A DNA stretch of 64,000 nt from NCBI RefSeq assembly GCF_001305515.1, contig NZ_LJYW01000001.1:4385033-4449032 (forward strand). Reading direction: 5' to 3'. The notes under the pieces are model-generated. The model ran no database searches. It saw nothing but the letters and a program-made list of their open reading frames with translations, and had not been told where the DNA came from. The DNA comes from Prosthecodimorpha hirschii (lineage in GTDB: Bacteria; Pseudomonadota; Alphaproteobacteria; Rhizobiales; Ancalomicrobiaceae). Positions 47,258-56,139 of the stretch are shown here, piece by piece (positions within the stretch are counted from its first letter, which is position 1; every line of letters starts with the position of its first letter). The translations under genes and the position numbers were made by a program.

Positions 47258-48514
47258 TCAGGCCGCGTAGCGCGACAGCGCCAGGTCGGCGGTCTCGATC
47301 TCCGGCTTGCGGGCGCCGATCTGGTCGGCGAGGACGGCGGCCGAGCCGCAGGCCATGGTCCAGCCGAGCGTTCCGTGGCCGGTGTTCAGCCAGAGATTGT
47401 CGAACCGGGTGGCGCCGATGATCGGCGTGCCGTCCGGGGTCATCGGGCGCAGGCCGGACCAGAAGGTCGCCGCCTTGAGGTCGCCGCCGCCGGGGAAGAG
47501 GTCGCCGACGGAATGTTCCAGCGTGCCGCGCCGCCGCTCGGGCAGGTCGGTCGAGAAGCCGGAAATCTCGGCCATGCCGCCGACCCGGATGCGGTCGCCG
47601 AGCCGGGTGATGGCGACCTTGTAGGTCTCGTCCATGATGGTGGAGACCGGCGCGCGCGCCTCGTCGACGATCGGGGCGGTGATCGAGTAGCCCTTGACCG
47701 GATAGACCGGCAGGCGGAGCCCGAGCCCCTTCAGGAGGCGCGGCGTGTAGCTGCCCATGGCGGCCACATAGGCGTCGGCCGTGACGGTGCCGGCGGAGGT
47801 GCGCACGCCGGTGACCCGGCCGCCGGCGGTCTCGACGGCCTCGATGGTGATGCCGAAGCGGAACACGACGCCGAGGCTCTCGGCGATCGAGGCGAGCGCG
47901 TTGGTGAACTTGAAGCAGTCGCCGGTCTCGTCGTTGGGCAGGCGCAGGCCGCCGACGAACTTCTCGCGCACCTGGGCGAGCGCCGGCTCGGCGGCGATGC
48001 AGCCGTCGCGGTCGAGCACCTCGAAGGGCACGCCGTCGGCCTTCAGGACCGCGATGTCCTTGTCGGCGCCGGCGAGCTGCTTTTCGGAGCGGAACAGCTG
48101 CAGCGTCCCCTGCATCCGCTCGTCGTAGCGGATGCCGGTCGCCTGGCGCAGCGCGATCAGCCGGTCGCGGCTGTATTCGGCGAGGCGCACCATGCGGCCC
48201 TTGTTGATCGCGTAGCGGCCGGAGGTGCAGTTGGCCAGCATCGAGAACAGCCAGCGCAGCATGTCCGGGTCGAGGGTCGGGCGCAGGATCAGCGGGGCGT
48301 GGCGCATGAACAGCCACTTGGCCGCCTTCTGGGGGATGCCGGGCGCCGCCCAGGGCGAGGCGTAGCCGGGCGAGATCTCGCCGGCATTGGCGAAGCTCGT
48401 CTCCAGCGCCGGGCCCGTCTGGCGGTCGATCACCGTCACCTCATGGCCGGCACGGGCCAGATAATAGGCCGTGGTCACACCGACCACGCCGCCGCCGAGA
48501 ACCAGAACCTTCAT
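47258..48514 (-). CDS. dadA: D-amino acid dehydrogenase
   Basis: A 418-residue FAD-dependent dehydrogenase that oxidises D-alanine and other D-amino acids at the membrane. The FAD motif is [21 protein letters not shown]. Other typical segments are [40 protein letters not shown] and [19 protein letters not shown]. It is encoded 50 bp after alr on the same strand, forming the classic alanine catabolic pair: Alr makes D-alanine and DadA converts it to pyruvate and ammonia. The divergent Lrp-type gene is the probable regulator. Confidence 0.95.
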   Translation of the reverse strand: MKVLVLGGGVVGVTTAYYLARAGHEVTVIDRQTGPALETSFANAGEISPGYASPWAAPGIPQKAAKWLFMRHAPLILRPTLDPDMLRWLFSMLANCTSGRYAINKGRMVRLAEYSRDRLIALRQATGIRYDERMQGTLQLFRSEKQLAGADKDIAVLKADGVPFEVLDRDGCIAAEPALAQVREKFVGGLRLPNDETGDCFKFTNALASIAESLGVVFRFGITIEAVETAGGRVTGVRTSAGTVTADAYVAAMGSYTPRLLKGLGLRLPVYPVKGYSITAPIVDEARAPVSTIMDETYKVAITRLGDRIRVGGMAEISGFSTDLPERRRGTLEHSVGDLFPGGGDLKAATFWSGLRPMTPDGTPIIGATRFDNLWLNTGHGTLGWTMACGSAAVLADQIGARKPEIETADLALSRYAA

Positions 48515-48564
48515 GACTTGCCCCTGAGATGGAATTCACGCCGTCCGGTTGGGGCGGCGCGTCG

Positions 48565-49695
48565 TCAGTGCGTCGGCGACCGGTAGCGCCGCTCGAAGCG
48601 GGCGCCGAGGCCGGTGAGGATTTCGTAGGCGATCGTGCCCGCATCGCGGGCGACATCGGCCAGCGACTGGTGCGGACCGATCAGTTCGACCCGGTCGCCC
48701 GGCCGCAGCAAACCCGGTGCCAGGGCGCTGGCATCGACGATGGTGCTGTCCATCGAGACGCGGCCGACGATCGGCAGGCGGATGCCGCCGGCATAGACGG
48801 CGCCGCGGTCGCTCAGCGCGCGCGGCCAGCCGTCGGCATAGCCGACCCCGATCGTCGCCAGCCGGCGCGGGGCGCGGGTGACATGGGCGAGGCCGTAGCC
48901 GACGCCGGTGCCGGCCGGCACGTCGCGCAGCTGGATCACCGGCGCGCCGAGCGAGACCACCGGCTTCAGCGGCGAGCCGCGGTCGTCGACCGGATCGACG
49001 CCGTAGAGCGCGATGCCCGGGCGGACGAGGTCGAGCCCGAAGCCGGGCAGGAAGGCGCCGCCCGAATTGGCGAGCGCCTGCGGGGCGGCCGGCAGCCGGG
49101 CGGCGAGCGCGCGGAAGCATTCGAACTGGCGCAGATTGGCCGGCGCGGCGGGCTCGTCGGCGCATGCCAGGTGGCTCATCACCAGCACCACCTCGATCGC
49201 CTCCTGCCAGGCCGGGTCGGCGGCGAGCACCGCGACCTCCTCGGCGGCGAGGCCGAGGCGGGCCATGCCGCTGTCGACCTGGATCGCGGCGGGCAGACGG
49301 GTGTTGCGGCGGCGGGCTTCCTGCTCCCAGCGGGCGACCTGGTCGAGCGAGTTCAGCACCGGGATCACGGCGGCGGCCGCGGCGGCGGCTTCCGCGCCGG
49401 GCGCCAGGCCGTTCAGCACATGGATGCGCGCGGTGGCCGGCAGCTCGGCGGCGAGATCGAGCGCCTCGCCGAGATGGGCTACGAAGAAGTCGCGGCAGCC
49501 GGCGTCGTAGAGCGTCTTGGCGACCCGGCCGGCGCCGAGCCCATAGGCGTCGGCCTTGACCACGCCGGCGATGCGCGCGTCCGGCTGACGGGCCTGCAGC
49601 ACCGCGTAGTTGGCCGCGAGCGCGCCGAGATCGACGACCAGTTCGCCGGCCCCAAGGGCCGGTCCGTTGACGCCTTCGACCACCTTCATGAGCAT
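48565..49695 (-). CDS. alr: Alanine racemase (catabolic type)
   Basis: The 376-residue PLP enzyme interconverts L- and D-alanine. The PLP lysine is K47 in AGVVKADAYGLGAG and the catalytic tyrosine region is ATIGVGYADGWPRAL; VSMDSTIVDASAL is also typical. ATG 49695 (MLMKVVEG) has AGGAGGG eight bases before it, which favours it over ATG 49689 and over the long open upstream extension. It starts the alr-dadA operon. With DadA it supports growth on alanine; the name dadX would also fit by context. Confidence 0.93.
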   Translation of the reverse strand: MLMKVVEGVNGPALGAGELVVDLGALAANYAVLQARQPDARIAGVVKADAYGLGAGRVAKTLYDAGCRDFFVAHLGEALDLAAELPATARIHVLNGLAPGAEAAAAAAAVIPVLNSLDQVARWEQEARRRNTRLPAAIQVDSGMARLGLAAEEVAVLAADPAWQEAIEVVLVMSHLACADEPAAPANLRQFECFRALAARLPAAPQALANSGGAFLPGFGLDLVRPGIALYGVDPVDDRGSPLKPVVSLGAPVIQLRDVPAGTGVGYGLAHVTRAPRRLATIGVGYADGWPRALSDRGAVYAGGIRLPIVGRVSMDSTIVDASALAPGLLRPGDRVELIGPHQSLADVARDAGTIAYEILTGLGARFERRYRSPTH

Positions 49696-49836
49696 GCCGT
49701 CGCCCTCCTGCCGCCCCGCCGCGACATGGCTGCACTGTCGCAGAAGGGCGTTCGAATGTGGCACCCAAGCGCCGGAGAAGCTTGCGGAATCGGCTCCTTT
49801 GCGCAACGATCGTGCGTCCCACGCGAGAATATTGCG

Positions 49837-50292
49837 ATGAAGATCGACGACTTCGACCGCAAGATCATCCGGGCGCTGCGCAAGGACGGCCGGATGAGCA
49901 ATGTCGATCTCGCCCGCGCGGTCGGCCTGTCGGCCTCGGCCTGCCTCCGGCGGGTGCAGGCGCTGGAGGCCGGCGGCGTCATCCGCGGCTACACGGCGAT
50001 CGTGGCCGGCGACGACGAGGACGGCATCGTGGTCATCGTGCAGATCACGCTCGACCGGCAGAGCGAGGATTCGCTCAACCAGTTCGAGGAGGCGGTGCGC
50101 AAGCATCCCGAGATCCGCGAATGCTTCCTGATGACCGGCATCGCCGACTATGTGCTGCGCGCCGAAGCCCGCAGCGCGGCCCATTACGAGACCATCCACA
50201 AGGAGATCCTGTCGCGCCTGCCCGGCGTCGCCCGCATCCAGTCGAGCTTCGCGATCCGCGCCGTGCTGCGCGATCCGGGTCCCGGTCGTTAG
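49837..50292 (+). CDS. Lrp/AsnC-family regulator, probably of the alr-dadA operon
   Basis: A 151-residue feast/famine regulator: an N-terminal helix-turn-helix (DFDRKIIRALRKDGRMSNVD, VGLSASACLRRVQALEAGGV) and a C-terminal RAM ligand-binding domain (EIRECFLMTGIADYVLRAEA, LSRLPGVARIQSSFAIRAV). It is divergent from alr-dadA with 141 bp between the starts, which fits a DadR-type activator that senses alanine; that assignment rests on position. ATG 49837 is the only start that keeps the conserved first helix intact. Confidence 0.92.
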   Translation: MKIDDFDRKIIRALRKDGRMSNVDLARAVGLSASACLRRVQALEAGGVIRGYTAIVAGDDEDGIVVIVQITLDRQSEDSLNQFEEAVRKHPEIRECFLMTGIADYVLRAEARSAAHYETIHKEILSRLPGVARIQSSFAIRAVLRDPGPGR

Positions 50293-50404
50293 ACGCGGCA
50301 CCTTGCGAAAGCGGCCAGGGGCGATAGCGGTGCGGGGCGGCGTTTCGGGCGACGGAGCGTGAGAGCGGGCCGGCCGTGAGGCGTGCGGGCCGGCCGACTG
50401 CCGC

Positions 50405-51097
50405 TCAGGCGGGCGCGCCCAGCACCTCGGCCTTGTATTCCTCGATCAGGCTTTCCAGCGTCGGGCCGGCATCGACGCAGGCGAGCGGCCGCAGGCGGGT
50501 CTCGACCAGGGCCAGATGGCTCGACATCGCCTTGACGGCGCGGCCACGCTCGCCGGCGGAGAGGGCGCGGAAGATGGCGCGATGCTCGTCGCAGCCGCAT
50601 TGCGAGCCGTGCGAGTTCTCGTAGAAGGCGACCAGCATGGTGGTGCGCGAGACCAGTTCGCGCGCCTGCCGCTGGATGATCGGGTTGCCGGTCAGCGCCG
50701 CGAGGCGGTGGTGGAATTCGGCCGACAGCCTCAGCCAGGTGTCGCGGTCGCCGGTGCGCAGCGCCTCGGCCTCGCTCTCGACATGCTCGCGCAGCTGGTC
50801 GATCTCCGCCGCCGTCAGGGTCTCGGCCAGATGCGCCGCGATGCCGCTCTCCAGGATGCGGCGCGCCTCGAAGATGACGTGGATCTCGTTGAGGTCGGGC
50901 GCGATCGTGAAGGCGCCGCGGTTCTTGACCACCTCGATCAGGCGCTCGTGGCCGAGCCGGTGCAGCACCTTGCGGATGCGCTCGCGGCTGACCCCGAAAA
51001 TGTCGGCGAGGCGATGCTCGCCGAGCTTGGTCCGGCCCGGCAGGCGTCCGGCCAGGATCAGCCGCGACAGGATCAGGTGGATGTCGTCTTCGTGCAT
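50405..51097 (-). CDS. GntR-family regulator (FadR/FCD type)
   Basis: The 230-residue protein has a winged helix-turn-helix (LILAGRLPGRTKLGEHRLAD, FGVSRERIRKVLHRLGHERL). An FCD ligand-binding domain follows, with the metal/ligand residues in AEFHHRLAALTGNP and CDEHRAIFRALSAGERGRA. ATG 51097 is preferred over a longer open frame from 51190, which has no homology. It is divergent from the ABC importer operon at 51364-56807, and a perfect TTGTGCACAA palindrome lies between them, so it very probably represses that operon until the imported compound is present. Confidence 0.92.
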   Translation of the reverse strand: MHEDDIHLILSRLILAGRLPGRTKLGEHRLADIFGVSRERIRKVLHRLGHERLIEVVKNRGAFTIAPDLNEIHVIFEARRILESGIAAHLAETLTAAEIDQLREHVESEAEALRTGDRDTWLRLSAEFHHRLAALTGNPIIQRQARELVSRTTMLVAFYENSHGSQCGCDEHRAIFRALSAGERGRAVKAMSSHLALVETRLRPLACVDAGPTLESLIEEYKAEVLGAPA

Positions 51098-51193
51098 GAG
51101 CGTCCGGGTGACTTGCCGATCCGGCGACCATGCCGAACCCGGGCCGCCCCTGTCCAGCAGATCGCCGGGGGAGATTGCACATTTTTCCATCGA

Positions 51194-51203
51194 TTGTGCA
51201 CAA
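51194..51203. promoter_or_regulatory. Candidate GntR/FadR-type operator
   Basis: TTGTGCACAA is a perfect 10-bp palindrome of the GT-N-AC class bound by FadR/VanR-type GntR regulators. It is in the 266-bp divergent space between the GntR gene (start 51097) and the solute-binding protein gene (start 51364). A related half, ATTGCACAT, occurs at 51175-51183. Confidence 0.55.
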
Positions 51204-51363
51204 AATGGCTTAAAGTGTGAACCGGCCCGATGGACTCACGATACGGCAACGTATTGAGATCATTGAGTCTTGATGGCAAGGCTCGCGCCATCGGGACTGG
51301 CATGAGCCTTGCGAGCCCACCGTCAGCCGCCATTTCGGGCGACGGTATTCGCGAGGGATCATC

Positions 51364-52416
51364 ATGGACACGATCAGCCGGGCGGGTCTCAGCCGCCGCT
51401 CCATCCTCAAGGCCGGCGCCGCCGCCGGCTTCACGCTCGCCGCGCCGGGCCTCCTCCGGGCTGAGACCAAGGAATTGGTCGTCGGCGGCGCCGCCAGCCA
51501 CAAGCCCTGGGTCGAGCAGGTGGTCATCCCGAATTTCGAGAAGAAATACGGCGCCAAGATCATCTTCGAGGGCACCAAGTCGCTGGTCAATCTCGAGAAG
51601 ATGCAGAAGAACAAGGGGTCGCAGTATCTCTCGGTCGTGCAGATGGACGATCCGGTGATGATCCTGGCCGTCAAGGAAGGCCTGCTCGATCCGCTGACCG
51701 CCGCCAAGGCGCCGAACCTTGCCGAATTGGTTCCCGGTGCCACCCATATGGACGGCATGTGGGCCAACTACCTGCAGCCCTGGCTCGGCATCGCCTACAA
51801 CAAGACCGCGATGAAGACCCCGCCGACCTCCTGGGCGGACCTGTTCGACCCGAAATACAAGGGCCGGATCATCATCCCGTCGCTGCAGAACACCGAGGGC
51901 CTGCCGAGCCTGTTCGTCGCCGGCCACCTCGCCACCGGCGCGAGCTTCGCGGCCGCCCAGAAGGACACCGATGCCGGCTTCAAGAAGCTGGCCGGCATCA
52001 AGGCGAACCTGCTCACCATCTACACCCAGATGCCGCAGGCCTATAACCTGCTCGAACAGGGCGAGGCCTGGATGATCGGGCCGGCCATGTCGTCCTTCGC
52101 CTCCGAGCGCAAGGCGGCCGGCGCGCCGATCGAACTGGCCGCCCCGAAGGAAGGCGTCTTCGCCATGCCGTCCGGCATCGCGGTCGTGAAGGGTGCGCCG
52201 CAGTCGGACCTGGCCTTCGCCTATGTCAACGAACTGCTCGGCGCCGCCCTGCAGGCGCAGCTGGTCGGCCCGACCGCCTCGCTCGGCACCAACAAGGCGA
52301 CGCCCAAGCCGGCCGGTCTGCCCGCCGACCTGACCGTGCACCAGATCGACTGGGCCAATGTCGCCGCCGAGCGGTCCAACTGGGTCTCCCGGTGGGATCG
52401 CGAGATGGCGCTCTGA
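51364..52416 (+). CDS. Periplasmic solute-binding protein of a PotD-like ABC importer
   Basis: The 350-residue protein opens with a twin-arginine-like signal (AGLSRRSILKAGAAAGF) ending near RAETKE. It has the type II binding fold of spermidine/putrescine-type (PotD/FbpA-like) proteins: VIPNFEKKYGAKIIFEGTKS, QMDDPVMILAVKEGLLDPL, SWADLFDPKYKGRIIIPS and the C-terminal PADLTVHQIDWANVAAERS. The ligand cannot be read from sequence. It heads a tight operon with the ATPase and two permeases (gaps of 5 bp or overlaps), and then PuuE-like and racemase-like enzymes, which hints at a nitrogenous cyclic ligand rather than a polyamine. Confidence 0.88.
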   Translation: MDTISRAGLSRRSILKAGAAAGFTLAAPGLLRAETKELVVGGAASHKPWVEQVVIPNFEKKYGAKIIFEGTKSLVNLEKMQKNKGSQYLSVVQMDDPVMILAVKEGLLDPLTAAKAPNLAELVPGATHMDGMWANYLQPWLGIAYNKTAMKTPPTSWADLFDPKYKGRIIIPSLQNTEGLPSLFVAGHLATGASFAAAQKDTDAGFKKLAGIKANLLTIYTQMPQAYNLLEQGEAWMIGPAMSSFASERKAAGAPIELAAPKEGVFAMPSGIAVVKGAPQSDLAFAYVNELLGAALQAQLVGPTASLGTNKATPKPAGLPADLTVHQIDWANVAAERSNWVSRWDREMAL

Positions 52417-52421
52417 CGGCC

Positions 52422-53564
52422 ATGACCGAGGCCGCCGCCCGCGATCCGGGCTTCCTCTCGATCGCCGCCGCCGAGAAGCATTTCGGCCCGGCGACCGTGC
52501 TCGACGGCGTCGATCTCGCCGTCGGGCGGGGCGAGTTCGTGTCGCTGCTCGGCCCCTCGGGCTGCGGCAAGACCACGCTCCTGCGCATCGTGGCCGGTCT
52601 CGTCCGGCCCGATCGCGGCCGCGTGGTCCTCGACGGCCAGGAGCTGACGCGCCTGCCGCCGCACCGGCGCGACATCGGCGTCGTGTTCCAGAACTACGCG
52701 CTGTTCCCCCATCTCGACGTGGCCGGCAACGTCGCCTTCGGGCTCAAGGCCCGCGGTGCCGATCCGGCCGCGATCGCCGCGACGGTCGCCCGCAACCTCG
52801 CCCTCGTACAGATGTCGGCCTATGCCGACCGCTCGGTGAAGGCCCTGTCGGGCGGCCAGCAGCAGCGCGTCGCGGTCGCCCGGGCGCTGGCGGTCGGGCC
52901 GAAGCTGCTGCTGCTCGACGAGCCCTTCTCGGCGCTCGACCGCAAGCTGCGCGAGGCGATGCAGATCGACCTGAAGCGCATCCTGCGCGAGGTCGGCACG
53001 ACGGCGATCTTCGTCACCCACGACCAGGACGAGGCGCTCGCCATGTCGGACCGCATCGCCGTGATGGCGCGCGGCCGCATCGAGCAGCTGGCGACCCCGG
53101 CCGAGATCTACGCCCGGCCGGCGACCCCCTTCGCGCTCGGCTTCGTCGGCCTGTCGACCCGCATCCCCGGCACGGTTCAGGCCGCGGAGGCCGGCCTCCT
53201 GACCATCGCGACGGCGCTCGGGCCGATCCGCGCGCGCGGCCATTTCCTGCCCGGCAGCGCCGTCCTGGTCGGCGTCCGGCCGGAGCGGATCGCGCTCGGT
53301 AGCGGCGCCGGAGACGCGACCGGCCCCGCCGGCCCAGCCGGCCACAATGCGATCCGGGCGGCGCTCGCCGATGCGATCTTCAAGGGCGCCCGGGTGCAGC
53401 TGCTGTTCGCCGCGCCCGAAGGCGCGGAAGTCCAGGTCGAGGCATCGAGCCTGCCGGCCGGCGCCGCCCCGGGTGCGCTGCTCGATCTCACCTGGGCGGT
53501 CGACGACACGCTCGTCTATCCGGCCGCCGAGGCCGGGCCGCAGGATCTGGAGGCGGTCGCATGA
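52422..53564 (+). CDS. ABC transporter ATP-binding protein, PotA-like
   Basis: A 380-residue ATPase. Walker A is GPSGCGKTT at residues 44-52, the signature motif is ALSGGQQQRVAVARAL, Walker B is LLLLDEPFSALDR and the switch histidine is in IFVTHDQDEALAMSDR. A TOBE/OB regulatory domain fills residues 270-380. It powers import for the binding protein encoded upstream. ATG 52422 is 5 bp after the previous stop codon; the stop overlaps the next start by 4 bp (ATGA). Confidence 0.94.
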   Translation: MTEAAARDPGFLSIAAAEKHFGPATVLDGVDLAVGRGEFVSLLGPSGCGKTTLLRIVAGLVRPDRGRVVLDGQELTRLPPHRRDIGVVFQNYALFPHLDVAGNVAFGLKARGADPAAIAATVARNLALVQMSAYADRSVKALSGGQQQRVAVARALAVGPKLLLLDEPFSALDRKLREAMQIDLKRILREVGTTAIFVTHDQDEALAMSDRIAVMARGRIEQLATPAEIYARPATPFALGFVGLSTRIPGTVQAAEAGLLTIATALGPIRARGHFLPGSAVLVGVRPERIALGSGAGDATGPAGPAGHNAIRAALADAIFKGARVQLLFAAPEGAEVQVEASSLPAGAAPGALLDLTWAVDDTLVYPAAEAGPQDLEAVA

Positions 53565-54397
53565 TGGCGCTGCGCCGCATCGATCCGGTCGGCCTCCTGG
53601 TGCTGCCGGCGGTCCTCTATCTGGGCCTCGTCTACGGGCTGCCGCTCCTCAACCTGCTCGCCCGCGCGCTGGTGATCGACGGGGTGCCGTCGGTCGCCGG
53701 CTTCGTCAAATTCTTCTCCGATCCGTTCGACTGGATCGTGATCGGCAACACGCTGCGCATCGCCGTCCTGGTCACGCTGCTCTCGCTCGCCATCGGCTTC
53801 CCGACCGCCCTGGCGCTGGCCCGGGCGCGCGGCGCCGCTCAGGCGCTGATCCTGGTCGCGATCATCCTGCCGCTCTCGGTCGGCGTGGTGGTCAAGGCCT
53901 TCGCCTGGCAGATCGTGCTCCGGCGCGACGGCGTCGTCTCGCAGGCCCTGGTCGCGCTCGGCCTGTGGGACGAGCCGCAGCGGCTGCTGTTCACCGAGGC
54001 CGGCCTGGTCATCGGCGCCGCCAACGTCTTCGTGCCGTTCATGATCCTGCCGATCTATTCGGTCGTGAAGCTGATCGACCCGCGCCTCGGCGAGGCCGCC
54101 GCCACGCTCGGCGCCGCCCCCGGCTATCGCTTCTTCCGGGTCTTCCTGCCGCTGGCGCTGCCCGGCATCGTCTCCGGCATCGCCTTCGTCTTCTCCATGG
54201 CGGTGTCGATGTATGTCGTGCCGAACCTCCTGATCGGCGACCGCTTCCAGACGCTGGCGACCCTGACCGGCCGCTCCTTCCTGCTCATGCGCAACGAACA
54301 GCTCGGCTCGACCACGGCGGTGGTGCTGCTGGTCCTCGCCGTCTCGGTCGTGGTCGCCAGTTCGGCGCTGTCGCGCCGGTTCGGAGGTCAGTCGTGA
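53561..54397 (+). CDS. ABC transporter permease, PotB-like
   Basis: The 278-residue permease has six hydrophobic helices. The EAA loop that contacts the ATPase is EAAATLGAAPGYRFFRVFLP, in the cytoplasmic loop before the last two helices. It pairs with the next gene as the two channel subunits. The start overlaps the ATPase stop by 4 bp; a second ATG one codon later is possible. Confidence 0.93.
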   Translation: MMALRRIDPVGLLVLPAVLYLGLVYGLPLLNLLARALVIDGVPSVAGFVKFFSDPFDWIVIGNTLRIAVLVTLLSLAIGFPTALALARARGAAQALILVAIILPLSVGVVVKAFAWQIVLRRDGVVSQALVALGLWDEPQRLLFTEAGLVIGAANVFVPFMILPIYSVVKLIDPRLGEAAATLGAAPGYRFFRVFLPLALPGIVSGIAFVFSMAVSMYVVPNLLIGDRFQTLATLTGRSFLLMRNEQLGSTTAVVLLVLAVSVVVASSALSRRFGGQS

Positions 54398-55194
54398 CGC
54401 CGGTCGAACGCCTGTCCGGGATCGTCGTCTGGGTCCTCGCGATCGCGACGGTGGTCTTCCTGCTGACCCCGCTCGCCGTCACGGTGGCGGTCAGCTTCGG
54501 CTCGAGCGCCGTCTTCACGCTGCCGGCGCCGTCCTGGTCGCTGCGCTGGTACGAGGCGCTCGGCCGCTCGCGCGAGCTCTGGGGCGTGGTGGCGACCTCG
54601 GTCCAGCTGGCCGCGCTGTCGACCGTGCTCGGCCTCGGCCTCGGTACCGCCGCCGCGATCGGCCTCCTCAACGGCCGCTTCCCCGGCCGCGACGCGATCG
54701 TCACCTTCCTGGTCTCGCCCCTGATGCTGCCCGGCCTGGTGGTCGGCATCGCCATGCTGGAGGCCTACCGGGCCGCCGGCCTGCGCTCGGTCTGGGTCAG
54801 CCTGATCCTCGCCCATGTGGTGATCACGCTGCCCTATGTGGTGCGCACCGTCTATGCCGCGCTGTCGCTGTTCGACTTCACGCTGATCGACGCCGCGCGC
54901 ACGCTCGGCCTGTCCTACCCGAGGGCGATCGTGCAGGTGCTGGTGCCGGCGCTCGCCCCGGCCTTCGTCACCTCCGGCATGTTCGCCTTCCTGGCGTCGA
55001 TGGACAATTATCCGATCTCGATCTTCTTCACCGATGCCTGGACCCGCACCCTGCCGATCCAGATGCTCCAGTTCGTCGAGGAAAGCCCCGATCCGACCAT
55101 CGCGGCCATTTCCACCCTGCTCATCCTGCTCGCCGTCGTGGTCCTGGTCGTCGGAGACCGCATGGTCGGGCTGCGCCGCATGGCCGATCTCTGA
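54394..55194 (+). CDS. ABC transporter permease, PotC-like
   Basis: A 266-residue permease with six helices and the EAA-type loop DAARTLGLSYPRAIVQVLVP. The start is GTG at 54394, overlapping the previous stop codon by 4 bp (GTGA); the frame is open far upstream only because of GC-rich shadow coding. SMDNYPISIFFTDAW is the segment usual in PotC-type subunits. It completes the importer, 12 bp before the deacetylase gene. Confidence 0.92.
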   Translation: MTPVERLSGIVVWVLAIATVVFLLTPLAVTVAVSFGSSAVFTLPAPSWSLRWYEALGRSRELWGVVATSVQLAALSTVLGLGLGTAAAIGLLNGRFPGRDAIVTFLVSPLMLPGLVVGIAMLEAYRAAGLRSVWVSLILAHVVITLPYVVRTVYAALSLFDFTLIDAARTLGLSYPRAIVQVLVPALAPAFVTSGMFAFLASMDNYPISIFFTDAWTRTLPIQMLQFVEESPDPTIAAISTLLILLAVVVLVVGDRMVGLRRMADL

Positions 55195-55206
55195 GGAGTG
55201 AATTCG

Positions 55207-56139
55207 ATGTCCCCGACCCGTGACTTCCGCGGCTATGCCGGCCGTCCGCCCGCCGTTCTCTGGCCGGACGGCGCGCGGCTCGCCGTCTCGGTGGTGGTCA
55301 ATGTCGAGGAGGGCGCCGAACTGGCGCTGTCTGCCGGCGACGAGCGCAACGAGAGCGTCTACGAGGTGCAGGAGGAAATCGTCGGCGTGCCCGACCCCTG
55401 CATGGAATCCCATTTCGAATACGGCACCCGCGCCGGCTGGCCGCGCATCCGGGCGCTGCTGAAGGACTACGGCGTCGCGGCGACGCTCAATGCCAACGGC
55501 CGGGCGGTCGCGCTGTCGCCGTGGCTGGCGCAGGAGGGCGTCGCCGACGGCCACGAGGTCGCCGCTCATGGCTGGCGCTGGGAGCGCCACGCCCATATGA
55601 GCGAGGCGGAAGAGCGCAGCGCCATCGCCCGCACCGTCGCGGCGATCACCGAGGCCGCGGGCGCGCCGCCGCGCGGCTGGCACACCCGGTCGGCGACCTC
55701 GCCCAACACCCGCCGCCTGCTCCTGGAACAGGGCGGCTTCCTCTACGATTCCAACGCCTACAACGACGACCTGCCCTATCTGACCGATGTCGGCGGCACC
55801 GACCATCTGGTCCTGCCCTATGCCTTCGACACCAACGACATGCGCTTCACCCGCAACGGCGGCTTCGTCTTCGGCGACGACTTCGCGCATTACTGCATCG
55901 ATGCCTTCGACCGGCTCCATGCCGAAGGCGGCCAGGCGCCGCGCATGATGTCGGTCGGGCTGCATCTCAGGATCATCGGCCGGCCGGGCCGGATCGGCGG
56001 GCTCGAGCGCTTCCTCGCCCATGTCGCGTCGAAGTCCGGCGTCTGGTTCGCCCGGCGCGACCAGATCGCGCGGCACTGGTTGGAGGCGACCGGACGGCAG
56101 GATATCCTCGCCCGCGTTCTCGGGCCGACGGCGGTGTGA
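55207..56139 (+). CDS. PuuE-like polysaccharide deacetylase-family hydrolase (allantoinase-like)
   Basis: This 310-residue protein belongs to the NodB-homology fold, in the PuuE branch that includes metal-independent allantoinase and related cyclic amidases. VVNVEEGAELALSAGDERNE opens the domain, EVAAHGWRWERHAHMSEAEE is the equivalent of the deacetylase metal-site histidine region, and RGWHTRSATSPNTRRLLLEQ with DLPYL follows. The start ATG 55207 has AGGAG eight bases before it. The gene is in the importer operon and overlaps the racemase gene by one base, so its substrate is probably the imported compound or its first product. The exact substrate is not known. Confidence 0.85.
   Translation: MSPTRDFRGYAGRPPAVLWPDGARLAVSVVVNVEEGAELALSAGDERNESVYEVQEEIVGVPDPCMESHFEYGTRAGWPRIRALLKDYGVAATLNANGRAVALSPWLAQEGVADGHEVAAHGWRWERHAHMSEAEERSAIARTVAAITEAAGAPPRGWHTRSATSPNTRRLLLEQGGFLYDSNAYNDDLPYLTDVGGTDHLVLPYAFDTNDMRFTRNGGFVFGDDFAHYCIDAFDRLHAEGGQAPRMMSVGLHLRIIGRPGRIGGLERFLAHVASKSGVWFARRDQIARHWLEATGRQDILARVLGPTAV

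Noticed and set aside
48565..50301. Extended alanine racemase of 578 residues
   Set aside because: The extra 200 residues would lie antisense to the Lrp-type regulator and lack family similarity; a strong ribosome-binding site marks the start at 49695.
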